Shown here piece after piece: positions 1 through 12,099 of a stretch of 64,000 bases of DNA. The notes under the pieces are model-generated. The model was not told the DNA's origin. It ran no database searches and saw only the letters and a program-made list of their open reading frames with translations. Source of the stretch: Moringa oleifera (Eukaryota > Streptophyta > Magnoliopsida > Brassicales > Moringaceae). The stretch is taken from contig JAJFZO010000609.1 of NCBI GenBank assembly GCA_021397835.1, forward strand, positions 11,658,001 through 11,722,000, read 5' to 3'. Positions within the stretch are counted from its first letter, which is position 1; every line of letters starts with the position of its first letter. The position numbers were made by a program, and so were the translations under genes.

Positions 1-1109
1 ACAACTGAATTGAAACCTGATTTCAAAGCCATACCATGAATCAGTTTCCCCAACTTTAAATTGTCTAAACCTGCAACTACAGCTAGAACTACCACAAATG
101 TCACACTATCACATTCTAGATTTGACCTAATCATATCTGCAAAGCATTCAACAGCTGCCAAATTTTCACCTACTTGGAGATACTCTGACAATCTCTTATT
201 CCACAGAATTATGTTTGAATCGTCATCATACAAAAATAATTTAGTTGCATATGCTTGAACCTGCTCCATGTGCCTCTTGACAATACCAGAACCAACATTA
301 GAAATCCTGCCAAGAATACAATGCATAGTAACATCATCAGGACGCAGCCCAGTTCGATGAAATGCTGAAAAGAGACAAAGTGCTTCTCTTTTAAGACCCA
401 TATCCACATATGCCTTCAACAATACATTCCACAATACTACATCTCTATCCGGCATCCCTTCAAACAAAATCCTGGCCTCCCTAATCCGGCCAAACTTCGA
501 ATAAATGTTCACAAGAGCCCCCGCAACGAACATATCCCATTCCAAACCAATCTTAACTGCGTATCCGTGAACAGCCTCCGAAGCCCAAACATACCCAGAA
601 AGCAAACAGAGCTTCAACACAGGAGCAAGAGTCAATCGACTAGTTGTCAAAAAATTCCGACGGAGGAGGCGAAACTGATGAAGACCCTCTTCAACATTCT
701 CAATATCCGAGTCTGCTGATTGTGCATAAGCGGCAATAATGGAGTTCCACGTTACCAGGTCTCGGTCGTGAGTTTTGTCGAACAAGCGTCGTGCATAGAG
801 TAGCGACCCACACTTTGAATACATAGTAATGAGATTGTTGGTCAAAAAGCGATCTGAGTCTTCGCCAGAGGTTAAAATACGCGAGTGCAGGCATTTGCCA
901 AGGAACAGATTGGTAGTGGAAATAGCGGTGCGAAGGATAGAGAACCATTGCAAGGCAGAAGAAGAGGAGAATGATGCAACAGATGGACAGAGGGAGATGG
1001 GATTGGAGAGGGAGAAGGGAGATAGAAAGAGGAGAGTGTATAAGCGTGGAGTTCTGGGAGAAAAGATGGCGGGAAAGATGGCGGGTTTGAGATTGGCTTG
1101 GAGGTTCAT
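1..1109 (-). CDS. PLS-type pentatricopeptide repeat protein, 5' part (At4g33170-like)
   Basis: PPR proteins bind organellar RNA and act in editing or processing; the role of this one is inferred from the family. The frame is open from ATG at 1109 down to position 1, giving 369 codons with no intron or stop; the 3' part lies outside the window. Residues 1-50 are rich in Ser, Pro and Leu with few acidic residues, as in an organelle transit peptide. PPR motifs follow, with NNLITMYSKCG near residue 91 and DLVTWNSIIAAYAQ near 117. Later motifs include FVAGALVNIYSKFG and DVVLWNVLLKAYVDMG. Alternating P, L and S-type motifs suggest a PLS protein that may carry E/DYW domains beyond the window. The order and wording of the repeats match what I remember of Arabidopsis At4g33170. 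No other in-frame ATG lies upstream within the same open frame. Confidence 0.93.
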   Translation of the reverse strand, partial: MNLQANLKPAIFPAIFSPRTPRLYTLLFLSPFSLSNPISLCPSVASFSSSSALQWFSILRTAISTTNLFLGKCLHSRILTSGEDSDRFLTNNLITMYSKCGSLLYARRLFDKTHDRDLVTWNSIIAAYAQSADSDIENVEEGLHQFRLLRRNFLTTSRLTLAPVLKLCLLSGYVWASEAVHGYAVKIGLEWDMFVAGALVNIYSKFGRIREARILFEGMPDRDVVLWNVLLKAYVDMGLKREALCLFSAFHRTGLRPDDVTMHCILGRISNVGSGIVKRHMEQVQAYATKLFLYDDDSNIILWNKRLSEYLQVGENLAAVECFADMIRSNLECDSVTFVVVLAVVAGLDNLKLGKLIHGMALKSGFNSV

Positions 1110-2243
1110 CTCTGGGTGGCATCGTTCGTGTTTCCTCCAAACTTCAAAATTCTGGTGATCGCTGGGGAGAGGTAACGATGGCTGTTTCGGGCCGTCGTTG
1201 TTTTGAGCCCAAGTTTTCGTCCAGCTGGGGAATGTTTGTTGTTAAAAATTTTAATTCCTCTTAAGTTGAGATTTGCATTAATTTAGAATTTTTTAAAAAA
1301 ATACAAAGTACCTAAACTAGAAGGACCACCAGGTTGTGAGCATTGCGATCCTTAGTTTAAGATAAGTAACTCATTATTTCATTTTTGACTTTTGCTGCCC
1401 TTCCCCTCTTCCATCAGGGGAAGGAAGAAGAAGCACACTCCCCAATCCATGCTTTGGATCGAGGAGACAACATTAAATATCTTTTCATTTTGCTTCAGTA
1501 GCTTTTAAGATATTATGTAAGTTGGGCATGAAGATCACCCACGCCAATTACTGTTGTCCAGGCGTAGAAATCCAAGCAAGCTGTCAGCTCAACTTTAACC
1601 CAGAAAAGAATGATTAATCAGCTTAATATTAGCATGTGGGGGCAGACGGGCCAGGCAAGACAAGATGGAGCAATCTGTGTGAGTCACTGATAACAACCAG
1701 CAGATTCCAACCTACCACCAGATCAAACGTTGTCAACACACGAGAGTGCCTACCCACATACGGAAGGGCCCATAGATGCCCAACTCTAGGGACCACTAAT
1801 CAATCACTGCAAGAATTAAGCTTCGCGAATTTGCTATCATGTACTTCAATTCTATCAGTTACATCAGAGAATTTCAGAAAAGAAGAAAAAAAGGAATCTG
1901 AACAAAGTAAAAATTCTGATACAAAATTAACAAAATGGAAGACTGAAAAAAGGGTGGCAAAAGTTCCAGCAGTGCTCCGCCCTGATGCACCCTTACTGTA
2001 ATGCTCATGTCAACCAGCTAAACCTTAATGATACACTTCTTCCTTTTCTCACTTTCACATTCCCTAATCTCTTCCTCTGTTTCCTCTTTTTCTTTTCCTT
2101 TGTTTTTTTTTTCATTTTCAGACTTCCCTACTTTCCCTTCCCTTTCTTCCCATGTACAGAAACAAGAATGACTATGATGAGTATGACTTGATGGCTTTTT
2201 CTTTATGTCAAAAACCCCTATACCTCACTGTCATTTCCTTGGC
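1110..2243. other. Intergenic: PPR promoter and CID7 3' flank
   Basis: No supportable gene. The right part (about 1800-2243) should carry the 3'UTR of the minus-strand CID7 gene, and the left part the promoter of the minus-strand PPR gene. A pyrimidine-rich stretch occupies 2035-2155. Open frames here have no recognisable protein similarity. Confidence 0.5.
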
Positions 2244-5200
2244 TCAATATATCACAACTCGAAGCAGCCCTGGCTGTGGTTCACTGTAGTCAAGGCCCTC
2301 TTCTTCGAGAAGATAACGCTGTACAGCTATTGGAAGTCTTGCTGGGGTGCGAGAACCTCTAGTGTGGTGGCCCGTTCCAACACAGATATAAACCTGCAGG
2401 CGCTGCTCCGCTGCCCGGGCAGTGCTCCTCAACACGCTCAGCTCATGCTTCAGCATATGTATGGCTTCGCTAACATGCAGCCCATGCAAGTCTATGATCC
2501 GCTCCTGTCCTCTCCCATTCTCTGGACCAACTGGGTTCCTGAAGTATAATTTATAAACAGGGAAACAGACAACTAACCAAACAGCAAACAATTGTGGTGA
2601 TTGAAATCAATGCCAACACGCCCATGAAAACCTAAGCAAATGCAAGCAACAGACACTGACACCAAGGCTACTTCATGGGGAGTGGACAGTTGTCCAATGG
2701 AAAGGGAGATCAAACATAAATTACAGGATGCCGATCGGAATAAAAATACTATCACGCCTTCCAGAAAGACAACCCTATTTACCATTCATATACATCAGCT
2801 TCTCACATCTAAGACCAAGAGAATAGCAAGAAATTACAAACCTCTGACGATAAATAGTTTCTTGGGCTTTTCCATGGGCTGCCTTCATATGCACATTATG
2901 CAGCTGCCCTTTGACACTCAGTTCCTTTGCTAGAGATTTATTGCCAATGAGGTATGCTTGTCGTGCCTGTTTCCAAATAAATAAACCATTACTTAATATA
3001 ACACAATGCAAGCATGGATTGTAAGTTGAGTAGCAGATTACATCCCAAGAGGAGACATGGGGGGAGTTAATAAGCTTGGACTGAACTTGGCATAATTCGA
3101 TCAGCAGCCAGCAATCACACACAAGTGAAATTTGCTGCATGATGTCTATTTGATGTCCACCAGCAAACTAGTAAAATACTCGAAAATCTGCAATTCATTA
3201 AAAAACATGCCCTCATCTAGCAGGCTCTAAACTAACAGATTTTACAGTTCACCTCCCAAGCACATCTGCAGATTTTTTTGTAAACCCAACCATGATTTAA
3301 TCCTACCTTGCAAACATGGAAGTTAAGTAAAACCACAATCATGTTTAAGGAGGGAACTGTTAGGGAGATCACTTTCTTTTTTAGAAACCAAGTCACCTGA
3401 TATATATTCACATTAAAGGCAGGACATTAGAGCTAAAAAGTTAATGCCATAACATAGCAGCAATAGAACCCACTGATGAATGGCTTTAGATTTAAGTTGT
3501 AATTGTTAATCAAAGAAGATATTTCAAGAACCAACCGCCACCCAACATGAGAGAGAAAAGAACAAAAGTTAGAAATAAAGAAAAAATCAATTAGAAACAG
3601 AAAATAGTGAAGTTGATTGCAAGTCTTGATACTAAACAATGTCAAACATACAAAACATATCAGTTTAATTATTGTGCAAGCTCTCATCAGATTATTTCAT
3701 GTTAATCAATGAACGATATTTTCATCAACTTCTAAAGCATCAGTAACAAAACAGCTCTACAATTTGTTTGAGATAATGCAGTAAATTGTAAAAAGAATAA
3801 TTATACTTGAATTACTGACATTTGATCCTCCACAGAATACATATAGAAGGGTTCTTTATATATCCTATCACTAACTATATTAAGGGTAGGAGAAAAAGCA
3901 GAAATTCTTAAACAGGAAGATAGGTCAAAAACTAATTACAACATACCTGTTCAAAGTATGCATTACGTAAACGTGCATGGTCGCGAGCTTCTTCCCTCAG
4001 CTCGGAGTACATATTTGCTGTTCAAATGAAAAATGCTCCAGCTGATATATATGCAGAACAACTGATCCCACAATTAAAAATTGTTGTTAAACCAAGTAAC
4101 TCTGTCGATGAGGATTCTTACCTACTGCATCTCCGGTCTCCAGCCAAACAGGAGCTGCTCGTGCTGAACCACGATTTTGCAACTTGTCAGCATAGAAGCT
4201 CTTCCCATGCCCACTATTATGAGTGCCAATTAAAACATGGGAGCTTCTACTTGAGCCAACATTGGAATCAGCAGAACCATTCTTATCATACTTCCACAGA
4301 CCAGAATCCTGAGATGCTAGTTTCCTGACAGTTGAAGCAAAATCAATTGCACCTCTAGATGGGATAGAAGAGCTCGACTTAAACAAAAGCATGTTTTCCT
4401 TTTCAGCTGATCGATATAAATTTCCACTTTGTTGAATGTCATCTCCAGCATATTTTGGAGCAACGTTCTGACTTTCTGCTACTGTAAGTGCAGGAAAATC
4501 CAGCGTGTTAAGATTTGGAGCGGACAATGTCTTTGAGTTTAGATTCTGATTGAAACCACCATCAACTTGAAGCTACAAATAAAAACAAAATGTACAATAA
4601 AACGCCATACAAAGGTGTGATGACAAGCACACAAATAGGAAAAGACACTCAAGATCCAGAGAACACAATAGGAGAAAAGGAAACATATCCATTACTACAG
4701 AAAATACGAGAAAATACCCAATCACAGAAAAGTGCCACAGGCCACTGCCTCATCAAAACTGAAAAGCATGGAATACAACCATAAGACTTTGTGCAATAAT
4801 AAAAGGCCGTCTAGAAGACACAATGAAAGAAGACATTCCCATATAGAATCACCACCACCCATACCGGGCCACAATGTCTTAAGAACTGGAGGCAACACAT
4901 AAGACTATGGCCGCATTGAGTCACGTCATAACTCTATAGGGAGCCAGCTCCTCCCTGCCAAAAGAAGGCATAAGAGAGATCGCTCTCCACAGTCAGCATC
5001 CAACCCATCAGAATCATCGATGCATTACATTCAACAACTCAACGCAATTGTGTTAATTCCAGACTCAGGACAGAAGAAAATTAGGTAAGTTTCCAGCATG
5101 CAAAAGCAAGAAAGAACTAAAACAAAGTTTAAAAGTTAGTTGAAGCAACATGAAACTAGGTATGGGTGGTATATTTAATTATTCATACTTCCCATTTCAG

Positions 5201-6138
5201 AAATTACTTTGCATGACTTCATACTCAATAACCACAGTGCTAACTACAATCATCCTGAAGAATTTCACTAATCCTCACATCAAAAGAGGTAAACAAGCAC
5301 ATTATTCTTGACTAGAAGCAAATTAAACAGATACCACTTAGCATACCTCAAGCTGGGTAAGTATCTCAATTGTAAGGTTTAAGTCACACCCATTAGCAAC
5401 ATAAACATCTGTTAGACTTTCAGCAGAAAATCCAGGGAACTGTGAAGCCAAAAACTCCACAGGGTTCACTTCACTGTCTTCTATAACTGCATGTTCACCC
5501 ATCATATCATTTATGAACCCATGTCTGGAATTCCCATTGTAAGGATGTCCCTCCCTCCCAATGCCAGGAAGCTGGTCACTGTTCACAATTTGCTTGTCCC
5601 AAGGTTTAGTTGGCAAATGCAGGAGAGAAGCAGAGGTAGGATCTTGCCCATAGGATGAAGCAGTATATCTTAATTTCTCAGCAAAGCTGTTACCGTTTAT
5701 ATGATGTGAAGATAACTCCTGCTGCTCAGTCAATACATATCCCCCAGCCGTAGGAGCAGGAAACCTTGAAGCTTCAATACCATCATGCAAAGACAAGCCA
5801 GCTAATGAAAGACTTCCAATTACTTGAGAGTCATCTTCAGTCATAACCTTAAAATCAGGGGTAATATCATCAGGGAGTTGGTGACGCCAGTATTGGTGGG
5901 CCTCATCATCAGAGGTATTAGACACAGATGACTCTGATCGGTCTAGCACTGCTTTCCCTACAGTAGCAGAAGTAGCAAACCTAGCTGTTGCATCCGCTGC
6001 ACTGGTGCTTCCAGACGAAGTCGATGATCTAAGGGCAAAAGGAATGAACTCCGCTGCATTGGGATTCAAAGTTGTCACCTTGCTCGCAATATTTAGCTTC
6101 ACGTCACTTGTTTGGATTCCTTTCTTGGATAAGCTCAT
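2244..6138 (-). CDS. CID7: CID7-like protein: PAM2, CUE, DUF1771 and Smr domains
   Basis: Five coding exons on the minus strand: 6138-5347, 4572-4122, 4017-3947, 2966-2842 and 2538-2244. The joined frame gives 577 aa, close to the roughly 567 aa I remember for Arabidopsis CID7 (At2g26280). Residues 23-37 (LNPNAAEFIPFALR core) form a PAM2 motif, which binds the MLLE/CTC domain of poly(A)-binding protein. A CUE-like ubiquitin-binding segment (FLASQFPGFSAESLTDVY) lies near 227-264. DUF1771 (ELREEARDHARLRNAYFEQA) spans about 416-480. An Smr domain with IDLHGLHV at about 495 and a TGxGxHxxG-like turn (VGTGHHTRGS) closes the protein. This suggests a cytoplasmic mRNA-associated factor, possibly with nuclease activity through Smr; the activity is inference. 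All splice sites are GT-AG and the frame is continuous. Confidence 0.93.
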
Positions 6139-6144
6139 TCTTTA

Positions 6145-7100
6145 CTGAAATGGAAAAGAACAGACTCCACATACACAAAAAGATGATGGCGGATATGGTA
6201 ACTTGAAGGCACAGTACACTTTAACCAAAACCTACAAAAGAGTTTCAAAAAAAAAAATAAATGATTCATTTCATAACACGTGCATGAATCTAGCCCTTCA
6301 CTCAAATACACTAAGTAACCTTAAATTCATATTAATAACACAAACTGCCAATTTCAGGAGAACTCTTTTAACAGCCAAACTGCCAATTTCATGAGAACCC
6401 TTTAACAGCCAGTCCAGTTACAGAAGTCCTCAAAAAGTTTATTAATTCAGCTCTCATTAAAGTTTTATGCCTCTGTTTCTTCAAGAGGAACGAGTATAAT
6501 ATGATCAATTAGCTAGTGTACATAAGTATAAATCACTGTTTTTCATCAGATAAATTCCAAAGATGCCCCAAACATCAGTTTTACACGAAGTCAACAACTA
6601 AATTTAAGAAAACAAGTTAAATAAACCAGAACTCTCAACAAATACAACACCTTAACCATTGCACTAAATGGAAATGGCAGAGCTCAAAACCCTAGATTTG
6701 GCATATCCACGAGGCATCGGCAAAGAAGTTAAAATTTACTCAATTTTTTGACTGAAAAAAAAAAAAGAAAGAAACCAAAATCCTCAATCAGTAACTAGGA
6801 CGCTCATTTAATAATTTAAAGCAAAACTACTAAGCAAGAGAACTAGACGAAGTTGACCACATGATATAATGATACCATGCCTTAAAACTACAGGGATAAT
6901 AAAAAAGGCAAAGCAAGCAAGAATCAAAACCATAAATCGCATTATCCAGAGAGTCTAATTTTAAAGATCTCGCCCCATTCAACCGCAAGCAGAACAAACA
7001 CGCAAACACAAAAGAAAAGAGAAAATCACAAAAAAAACTACAGTACAGACTAGAGGGAACTGGAACCAAAAAGTAAGAGATCCGTGCAAAAAATATATAC
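6145..7100 (-). other. CID7 5'UTR intron
   Basis: On the minus strand a donor (AAAAG/GTATAT) lies at 7100-7099. An acceptor (CATTTCAG) ends at 6145, six bases upstream of the CID7 start codon. The 956-bp span has no coding potential and is AT-rich. A long leader intron fits the distance between the CT-rich leader near 7.1-7.5 kb and the ATG. It is a prediction from splice consensus only. Confidence 0.7.
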
Positions 7101-7474
7101 CTTTTCGAAATAAATCGAACGGATCCATAGCAGACGAGGATGGATAATAGATCGGATAAGGAAGATATCTAATAAAAGAGAAAGAAAAGGAGGAGTGAAA
7201 TAAAGGAGAGTAAGAAAGAGACAAGTTTGTTTCTACTGGTAATCTCTTAATTCCTCGGAAATCGAGCTCAGAAGCTCTTTTATGTGTCTCTCTCTCTCCC
7301 TCTGTCGAGTATAATCTCCCAGCTTCTCAGGTCTCTCTTTCTGTAGATTTCCCTTTGCTTCTCTCTCTTTCTCTCTGTGTTTTTCTTTTTTGTTTGAAAA
7401 CCCTGTTTGGCTATCCCACCACCACCACCACAAAAATATAAAAGAAGACACCCACCCCTTCGCCACGCGATTTG

Positions 7475-7476
<2 letters not shown>

Positions 7477-7510
<34 letters not shown>
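7477..7510. repeat. (CT)17 microsatellite upstream of CID7
   Basis: A perfect 34-bp CT repeat, reading GA on the CID7 sense strand. It sits in the promoter or leader region, with further CT-rich sequence at 7280-7380. GA/CT repeats are known binding sites for plant BPC/GAGA-binding proteins. The minus-strand open frames here that encode Arg-Glu runs are products of the repeat. Confidence 0.95.
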
Positions 7511-7513
<3 letters not shown>

Positions 7514-7620
7514 CTCTATGATTAAAATATAATTTATTATTAAATCTATCGCGTCGTTGGATTTCGATAAGCGTAAAAAAAGTAAGCACCTTGCACTTGC
7601 GGCCTCCATTAAAAAAATCC

Positions 7621-10500
7621 AAGCATCATCCCAACTCCTCTTTTCCCATTTTACCCTTGAAATACCTTGGATTTTACGATTAACTTAACTATTTAAATAT
7701 TATTTTCCCTAATAAAATTAAAATTTCTCAAATTTAAACTGTTTTAAATTATCGGCTTCAACTACACCGTTTTTGATTTTTTTTTTTCCAAAAAAGGCCA
7801 GAAAAAGTGTTTAGGGCAAAGGATACAAAGTTAACGGGACTTAATGGATGGGCCGCTGTTTCGGTTAACAGGGCATGTGCCCCAACAAAAGAGTTGGTTA
7901 AGTAGATCAGTGATAAGACTTGTCTCTTCCCGGTGAGATGTTACCAGGCCTCTGGCCTGTGGTACCCAAAAGTGAAATGCAGATAACCCATAAATGTTCC
8001 TAATAATATGTCAAAAACCAAAATCCACAAAACGACAATAAAAGACAGCCTTTTTATCTCCCTAGGGCTATCCTTCCTTCTTCTTTTTTTTTTTTTTACC
8101 TCAATTATTATGGATATCTCATTATAAAAATTTTGGCCATTGAAGTTCTGTACATAATTAAAAATAAATTATTTTATTTTATTTCTAAAATATTTATTTA
8201 ATTAATTATGTTTAATATTTGTTATTTTATTTTATTTTGAATTATTAACTTTTAAAAAATATTAAAATTAAAATTTTTGTACAAAAATTTTTGATTTAAA
8301 AATTTTTACTATTTAAAAAACTATTAAAATTACCATTTAAAAACTTTCCACATTTTTTAATACCAAAACTATTTTTATTTTACATTTTAAAAAACTATTA
8401 AAAAAATAATTTCAAGTTAAAACTTATTAAAATTCATAAGTGAATTCAAAATAAAAAAATAAATTTAATTTAATTATTTTTTAATACTTTATCAGCAAAA
8501 ATTTCTTTAATTTTTGTCATCATTGTTAAAATTAATATTTAATTTACATCAAACTAATAAATAAAACATATAATTAATCTAATAAATACATTGATATTTA
8601 AATTGAAAAAAACAAAATTCAAAATTTTTTATTTACTTTATTTTATACAAGTTTTTTTAATTTTAGATGGTTTATAAAATTATGTTATTAAATAATATAT
8701 GTATAATTTAATTGTTTTTGATAAATATGTCATATAATAAAAATGTAGACATACGAGGTACGTCAGCATGTCTACAACTATTTGATTAAAACGACAGTAT
8801 AGTTATGATAGATCACTGGAGTGATACGATGGGTTAGTTCATGTCGGTATTGGCTGGGATTTGCCCAATTTCAAAATTCAATTATGTGAGTAAAGCGCAA
8901 GTGCTTTCCACTTTCATGATGATTAGTTAATTTATTTCAAAAGTTATGTTTGACATTTCCATGTTAGTGCTGTCTACTCAACTCCCATTCATGAACCTGT
9001 TTAAAGGCTGAATCCGTATGGTGACCGGCCTGCTTAAATAATAAACAAATAATAAAAAAAAAAGAGTTTATGGACTTTATTGTATTCAAATTCTAATTTA
9101 AAAATAATTATTAATTTATTATTATTAAATTATCTAAATAAAATTTATATTTTGTTTCAATTTATTTTAAAATTTAAATATTTTTAACATAACCAGTTAT
9201 TTTATAATTTTAAAAAATGTAAAATTTTAATTTGTTTAAATTATAGTTTAAATATTTATTTACATTCATAAAAAAATCTCAAATAAATATTTATCCCAAA
9301 AAAATTTGATTTTACCAAAATCAATAAATGACACTTTGATTGGATATATATTTTGAAAATTAAGATTTGATTGAAAAAATAGGTAAATTTTAATATTTTA
9401 AAATATTTTATCTTAAAAATTTAAGAGTATTAAATTTTTTAGTCAAATTTTGACACATCATTTCAATTAATTTAATATATATTTAAATTTAGTTTAAACT
9501 ATTTTAAAAAACAACAGTATTTTTGTTGTCTAAATTTCTTAAAGTTACTTAAATAAATTTTACTAATTTCAATTTTATTTCTTGAATTTAAATATTGTGT
9601 TGGCTTAATAACTATTTTTGTGTATATTGTTCAAATTTTGAACATAATTGAAATTCAGAGAAATAAAACATTAAAATAAAATCCAATCAATATTTTGAAG
9701 GATAAAATAAAAAGGGAAATGATTCATTTTTTTAATACTTTATTATTGTTTTTCACCGTCATTGTTATTTGATTTTACTTTAATGAATATAGAGATTTTA
9801 ACTCTCATACATTGTCCATGTAATTCATAAGTCCATAAAAACTTAAACTTGTGTAACTTTTCATGGACAATATACTCCAACTTTATAATAATTCAAAATT
9901 ACTTCAATTATATATATATATATATTTTTAAAAAAGAGTCATATAACAGCTTGTAAAAAAAATTACAAAATAATTAAATTAAAATAACACATAGATTAAC
10001 GACGTGAAGGTCGTTCAAATACTATGGCTTCGCTCCTAAGCCGTGTGTTTACTTTTTCGACTTGCTTCGCAAATTACCATTTTAATTTGGCAAGAAACAG
10101 ACCCAAGATCCTTCCTAGCATGCACTGTCTGATATTTGTTTGACAGGCTTCCTATTGACTTGTTTGGCCTTAACTTTTGCGAAAATGGCAAAACCATTTT
10201 CCAATTCATATTTCACTAACACCAAGATCAAATAAAAACAAGAATGATAATTAAGAATCCATCAGTAGAATATTCAAGTTTTTTTATTATTAAAATCTGT
10301 TTTTTTTTATAGAATATCCATTAAATATTCAGACTTTATGATTGAAAAATCATGCCTAAAAAAAGGGGATTGGGAAGCGCCGTCAGCAAGAAAATTACAA
10401 ACTTAATGGGCACGTAATTATAATATCATTGTTGAAATAATTCAATATTTTTATTTTATTTGGAAGGCAGTAAACTTTTTAAGAGAATATGACATATGAT
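7621..10500. other. AT-rich intergenic DNA, no gene seen
   Basis: About 2.9 kb of strongly AT-rich sequence between the divergent CID7 and DUF1677 genes. The part from 8100 to 9960 is mostly A/T runs, with an (AT)n tract near 9910-9925. I see no open frame with recognisable similarity, no clear terminal repeats and no RNA gene. It is probably decayed transposon sequence. Confidence 0.6.
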
Positions 10501-11679
10501 GATTAAGCAAAATCAATTATCATTATTATTTTTGAAATTACCATAAAGTGGTTGTGTTATGACGTGGATGAATCTTATTGGTTGTTTTGGTGTAGTAAGG
10601 GTTACATGCAGGATCTGCCGTGGAATGAATATACGTGGCAAGCATGGGGGAAATCGAGTAAAAGACGCAAGACATACCGGCATACTACCACGCGCATGTC
10701 AGTTTCCACCAATTGGTGCCATGCCCCTCTGGAAGGGGTCCCCGTTTCTGAGAAAAGTACATGCCGGTGATTAGCACGTGATGTTACGCGCGTTTGCGAT
10801 AGCTAGAGGTGGAAGTGAACAAGAGAAAAGCTCTGTCATGACAGCTGGCAGAGCCTTGTCCGAATACGGCGTGCATGTTGGCATTCAAATCACCTGCTCC
10901 ACATCATTCACTGCATCTGAATCAACCCCATCAAATCATCTACACGTGTTAGGCCTGATCTAACGAACGGTGATGGTGGAGAGGGAGTAGAGTTGTTTCA
11001 GTGAACGGAGAAGCAGGGGAAAAGTACGAGCACTAACTGCCAGTGCATAAGGCTGACGTGTGAGCAATTACGGCACCTGCAAGAACCGCCAATGATTGAG
11101 GAAATTGTGTTGATTACATGAGGAGAGCATACAAAATCTATGTTTCTCTGTCTCTCTCTCTCTCTCTCTCGCGGCGCTCTCTCTAATTCATATTGCAACC
11201 TTAGAGCTTTAATGGAGAAATTTGCTCGCTCCATTGCAGAAACGATAATCCATCTCTGAAATTATTCTGTTTCCATTCTCTTTCTTTTTCTTTTTCATTT
11301 TTCAATCGATTAGAAAAGCAAGAACTGGAGAGAGCCAATTAAGGCTCTGAAATGTATAAGAAATTGGGTGTTTTACTACTCGGCGGAGAGAAAGTTGAAG
11401 AAATTGAGTGGGAAAAAGAGAGATAAGCTCTGATCTTTCTCTTGTTCGTAACAGTTTCTCTGTCGAAACTGCCTAAACTAATCGAAAGTGCTTGAATTTG
11501 ATTCGCCACAGAGAATCGATAAAACGGTAGCAATATTTTAAGTATTTACTACTGGTTTTTCAATAATCAAGCAGAGTTTCAAATTTCAAATCTGCGACGA
11601 ATATTGTCATTTATTATGACTATCATTTGATTGTTTTGATTACATGTCATGAATTTGCTTGTTTCTGCAGGGAATCGCG
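10501..11679 (+). promoter_or_regulatory. Upstream region and 5' leader of the DUF1677 gene
   Basis: Base composition is less AT-rich from 10550 to 11000. ACGT-core motifs occur as tacgtggc near 10634 and gcacgtga near 10774. A (TC)10 repeat lies at 11151-11170. A 3' splice site (TTTCTGCAG) ends at 11670, nine bases before the start codon, so the leader is probably split by a 5'UTR intron. The donor cannot be fixed by eye. Small open frames at 10552-10774 have no similarity and overlap the motif-rich part. Confidence 0.5.
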
Positions 11680-12099
11680 ATGGCGGCGACGCAACTGAAC
11701 GAGGCAAAGAAGATATCTCAGGGGGAGGTAGAATCCGTGAGATGCGAGTGCTGCGGGTTGACGGAGGAGTGCACTCCACCCTACATTGCTCGCGTGCGCG
11801 AGAGACACGAGGGCCGTTGGATTTGCGGACTGTGTGCGGAGGCAGTGAAGGACGAAACACAGAGGTCGCATGGAGACATCAGCACTGACGAAGCTCTGAA
11901 TCGCCACATGAAGTTCTGCGAGCAGTTCAGATCGTCGAGTCCTCCTGTGAATCCCGCGGAGGATTTGATATCCGCCATGAAACGTGTCCTCAAGCGAAGT
12001 CTCGAGAAAGACTCTCCCAGGAAGAAAAACTCAGTGTTTCAACGGTCCACGCCGTCGTTTGTACGATCCAAGAGCTGTTTTGCTTCCATGTCCAAATGA
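11680..12099 (+). CDS. DUF1677 family protein
   Basis: Single coding exon of 139 aa. The conserved core begins near residue 22 with CECCGLTEECTPPYI and continues to GRWICGLCAEAVKDE. Its closely spaced Cys pairs (CECC, CGLC and a later Cys) resemble a small metal-binding fold; metal binding is inference. The C-terminal half is basic and Ser-rich (KRVLKRSL, SPRKKNS, SFVRSKSCFASMSK), typical of this plant-only family. Function is unknown. The start is the ATG at 11680 because the splice acceptor at 11669-11670 falls just before it. From uncertain memory a DUF1677 gene also lies close to COPT5 in Arabidopsis, which would fit COPT5 being about 5 kb downstream here. Confidence 0.9.
   Translation: MAATQLNEAKKISQGEVESVRCECCGLTEECTPPYIARVRERHEGRWICGLCAEAVKDETQRSHGDISTDEALNRHMKFCEQFRSSSPPVNPAEDLISAMKRVLKRSLEKDSPRKKNSVFQRSTPSFVRSKSCFASMSK

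Noticed and set aside
829..1158. Plus-strand open frame of 109 codons
   Set aside because: It is antisense to the PPR transit peptide and first repeats; the minus strand carries clear homology.
2205..2549. Plus-strand open frame of 114 codons
   Set aside because: It is antisense to the Smr exon of the CID7 gene and has no similarity of its own.
7233..7622. Two overlapping minus-strand frames with Arg-Glu repeats
   Set aside because: The repeats are the translation of the (CT)17 microsatellite in the CID7 leader and promoter.
9995..10045. Possible tRNA (a gttcaaatac B-box-like stretch)
   Set aside because: No matching A-box, acceptor stem or anticodon arm can be folded around it.
10552..10963. 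Small plus-strand frames upstream of the DUF1677 gene
   Set aside because: No similarity, no clear start context, and three frames are open at once in a promoter-like stretch.
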